NCBI GenBank assembly: GCA_023435505.1
Contig: JAEYRR010000220.1
Location: 1-7,183 of the forward strand
Direction: 5' to 3'
Length of the DNA: 7,183 bases
From: Bacillota bacterium
GTDB taxonomy: Bacteria; Bacillota; Clostridia; Lachnospirales; Lachnospiraceae
Shown here in pieces: positions 6,284 through 7,183 of the stretch. The notes under the pieces were generated by a model that did no database searches, was not told the DNA's origin, and saw only the letters and a program-made list of their open reading frames with translations. The stretch's first letter is position 1. Each line of letters begins with the position of its first letter. The translations under genes were made by a program, and so were the position numbers.

Positions 6284-7183
6284 CTATTGTTTTATGACAT
6301 TTTTTTGATTCTCTCGATAGGCTTCCTCTGCGGGATCCTTCATATCGTATATGCGCTTCCACTCCTTAGAATCAGTGACCTTTACTGTCTCACATCTATT
6401 ATTATATAAAAAGCGGATGATGTTATAGCAGTCAATCCATATTTCCCCGTTTCCATCCTTTTGAGATTCATCGAAAATTATCTGCATACCAAAATGAAGG
6501 TGCGATACTTCAATATTGTTTGTATTTTCTTTAGTACTATATCCTGTTCTACCCATATATCCGATCACATCACCAGCAGTAACAATACTCCCTTCCTTTA
6601 AGTCAGTACAATATGGATAATTTTTTCGCAAATGAGCGTAATAATAATATCTCTTATTATCAAAACTACGTATGCCTAGGCGCCAGCCACCGTATTGATT
6701 CCATCCTATTGCCTCTACATAGCCGGACTCTACCGCTATTACCGGTGTCCCAACCTGACCCATCATGTCATGTCCAAGATGTCTTCTTCTATATCCGTAG
6801 GACCTAGATACACCAAAATCATCAAAATCACTATATGGAAAATTTTTAGCTAATGGTAAAAATGACTTTAACCCATACCTCTTTTCCCAGGTAATCTGAG
6901 GGTTACTATCATCCTTAAGAATCTGCACCTCATATTCCCCGACAAACCCACCTAAAATTGCCTGATAAGAATCATAGTAGTATTTATAATACTTCATATC
7001 TTTAGTCAGAGACTCCATCGTTTCATTTTTATCCGTTAACTTAGACACCAGCTCTGACATTTGAGAGGATTTGTATTTTTTAAAATCCCCTCCATTTTTT
7101 ACAGCCAGATATGCTAAAAGTTCAATCCAATTTACATGTACCTTTCCTTCATAGGTACGTACATCATATTTATAAGCATCACA
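6284..7183 (-). CDS. M23-family (LytM-like) metallopeptidase, 5' end cut by window
   Basis: The frame is open from the right edge to the stop at 6286-6284, giving 299 visible residues. M23 peptidases are zinc endopeptidases that usually cut peptidoglycan cross-bridges or stem peptides. Zinc-site motifs are complete: HxxxD (His135-Leu-Gly-His-Asp139), YYYYAHL (His184) and HLH (His228/His230, the second expected to bind zinc), within a typical core that includes GQVGTPVIAVESGYVEAIG and GDVIGYMGRTG. A helical, Tyr- and Lys-rich region of about 90 residues precedes the core. An internal ATG at 7060 could be taken as the start, but it has no ribosome binding site (TACAAATCCTCTCAA precedes it), and the 41 codons before it read as normal protein (for example VNWIELLAYLAVKNGGDFKKY). 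The true start, and any signal peptide, lie beyond the edge. The gene ends 85 bp before the kinase with no hairpin between, so partial co-transcription is possible. Natural substrate unknown. Confidence 0.88.
   Translation of the reverse strand, partial: CDAYKYDVRTYEGKVHVNWIELLAYLAVKNGGDFKKYKSSQMSELVSKLTDKNETMESLTKDMKYYKYYYDSYQAILGGFVGEYEVQILKDDSNPQITWEKRYGLKSFLPLAKNFPYSDFDDFGVSRSYGYRRRHLGHDMMGQVGTPVIAVESGYVEAIGWNQYGGWRLGIRSFDNKRYYYYAHLRKNYPYCTDLKEGSIVTAGDVIGYMGRTGYSTKENTNNIEVSHLHFGMQIIFDESQKDGNGEIWIDCYNIIRFLYNNRCETVKVTDSKEWKRIYDMKDPAEEAYRENQKNVIKQ

Noticed and set aside
6613..6807. 64-codon plus-strand open frame inside the M23 peptidase gene
   Set aside because: It is antisense to the conserved zinc-site core and shows no features of its own.

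Overview
The window looks like chromosome of a low-GC Gram-positive anaerobe, most likely a clostridium of the Lachnospiraceae type. This rests on AT-rich codon use, AGGAG-type ribosome binding sites, SigA-like promoters, a lipoprotein-type ApbE flavin transferase, and SARP/BTAD-type regulator and M23 peptidase styles that I associate with that family. The family-level guess is inference; no rRNA or marker gene is present.

Layout. Bases 1-204 (minus strand, running off the left edge) hold the start of a small membrane-anchored or secreted protein that resembles FMN-binding (RnfG-like) domain proteins. A 212-bp intergenic region with two back-to-back SigA-type promoters separates it from apbE (417-1475, plus), a lipoprotein FMN transferase. 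The two fit together as a flavinylation target and its modifying enzyme. apbE ends at a perfect 14-bp hairpin (1490-1520) that it shares with the convergent operon coming from the right.

That operon (minus strand, 6198 to 1522) has its own extended -10 promoter and encodes a two-gene phosphorelay. The first gene (3625-6198) is a soluble hybrid histidine kinase with the order PAS-PAS-HisKA-HATPase-REC-Hpt. The second (1522-3624) starts directly after the kinase stop codon. It encodes an unusual five-module regulator: receiver, apparently catalytic GGEEF diguanylate cyclase, SARP-type winged helix, BTAD, and a C-terminal degenerate GGDEF-like domain. All four relay residues are visible: His291, Asp578 and His720 in the kinase, and Asp52 in the regulator. 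One polypeptide thus appears able to receive a phosphoryl group, make c-di-GMP and bind DNA. The catalytic GGEEF domain lacks the RxxD inhibitory site, while the degenerate domain keeps an RxxD at the equivalent position. This is the most interesting point of the window.

Upstream of the kinase, 6284 to the right edge (minus strand) is a 5'-truncated M23-family (LytM-like) zinc peptidase, probably acting on the cell wall. It has no clear terminator before the kinase operon, so read-through is possible.

No tRNA, rRNA, CRISPR array, insertion sequence or phage gene was seen. There is no gene-free stretch longer than 300 bp.
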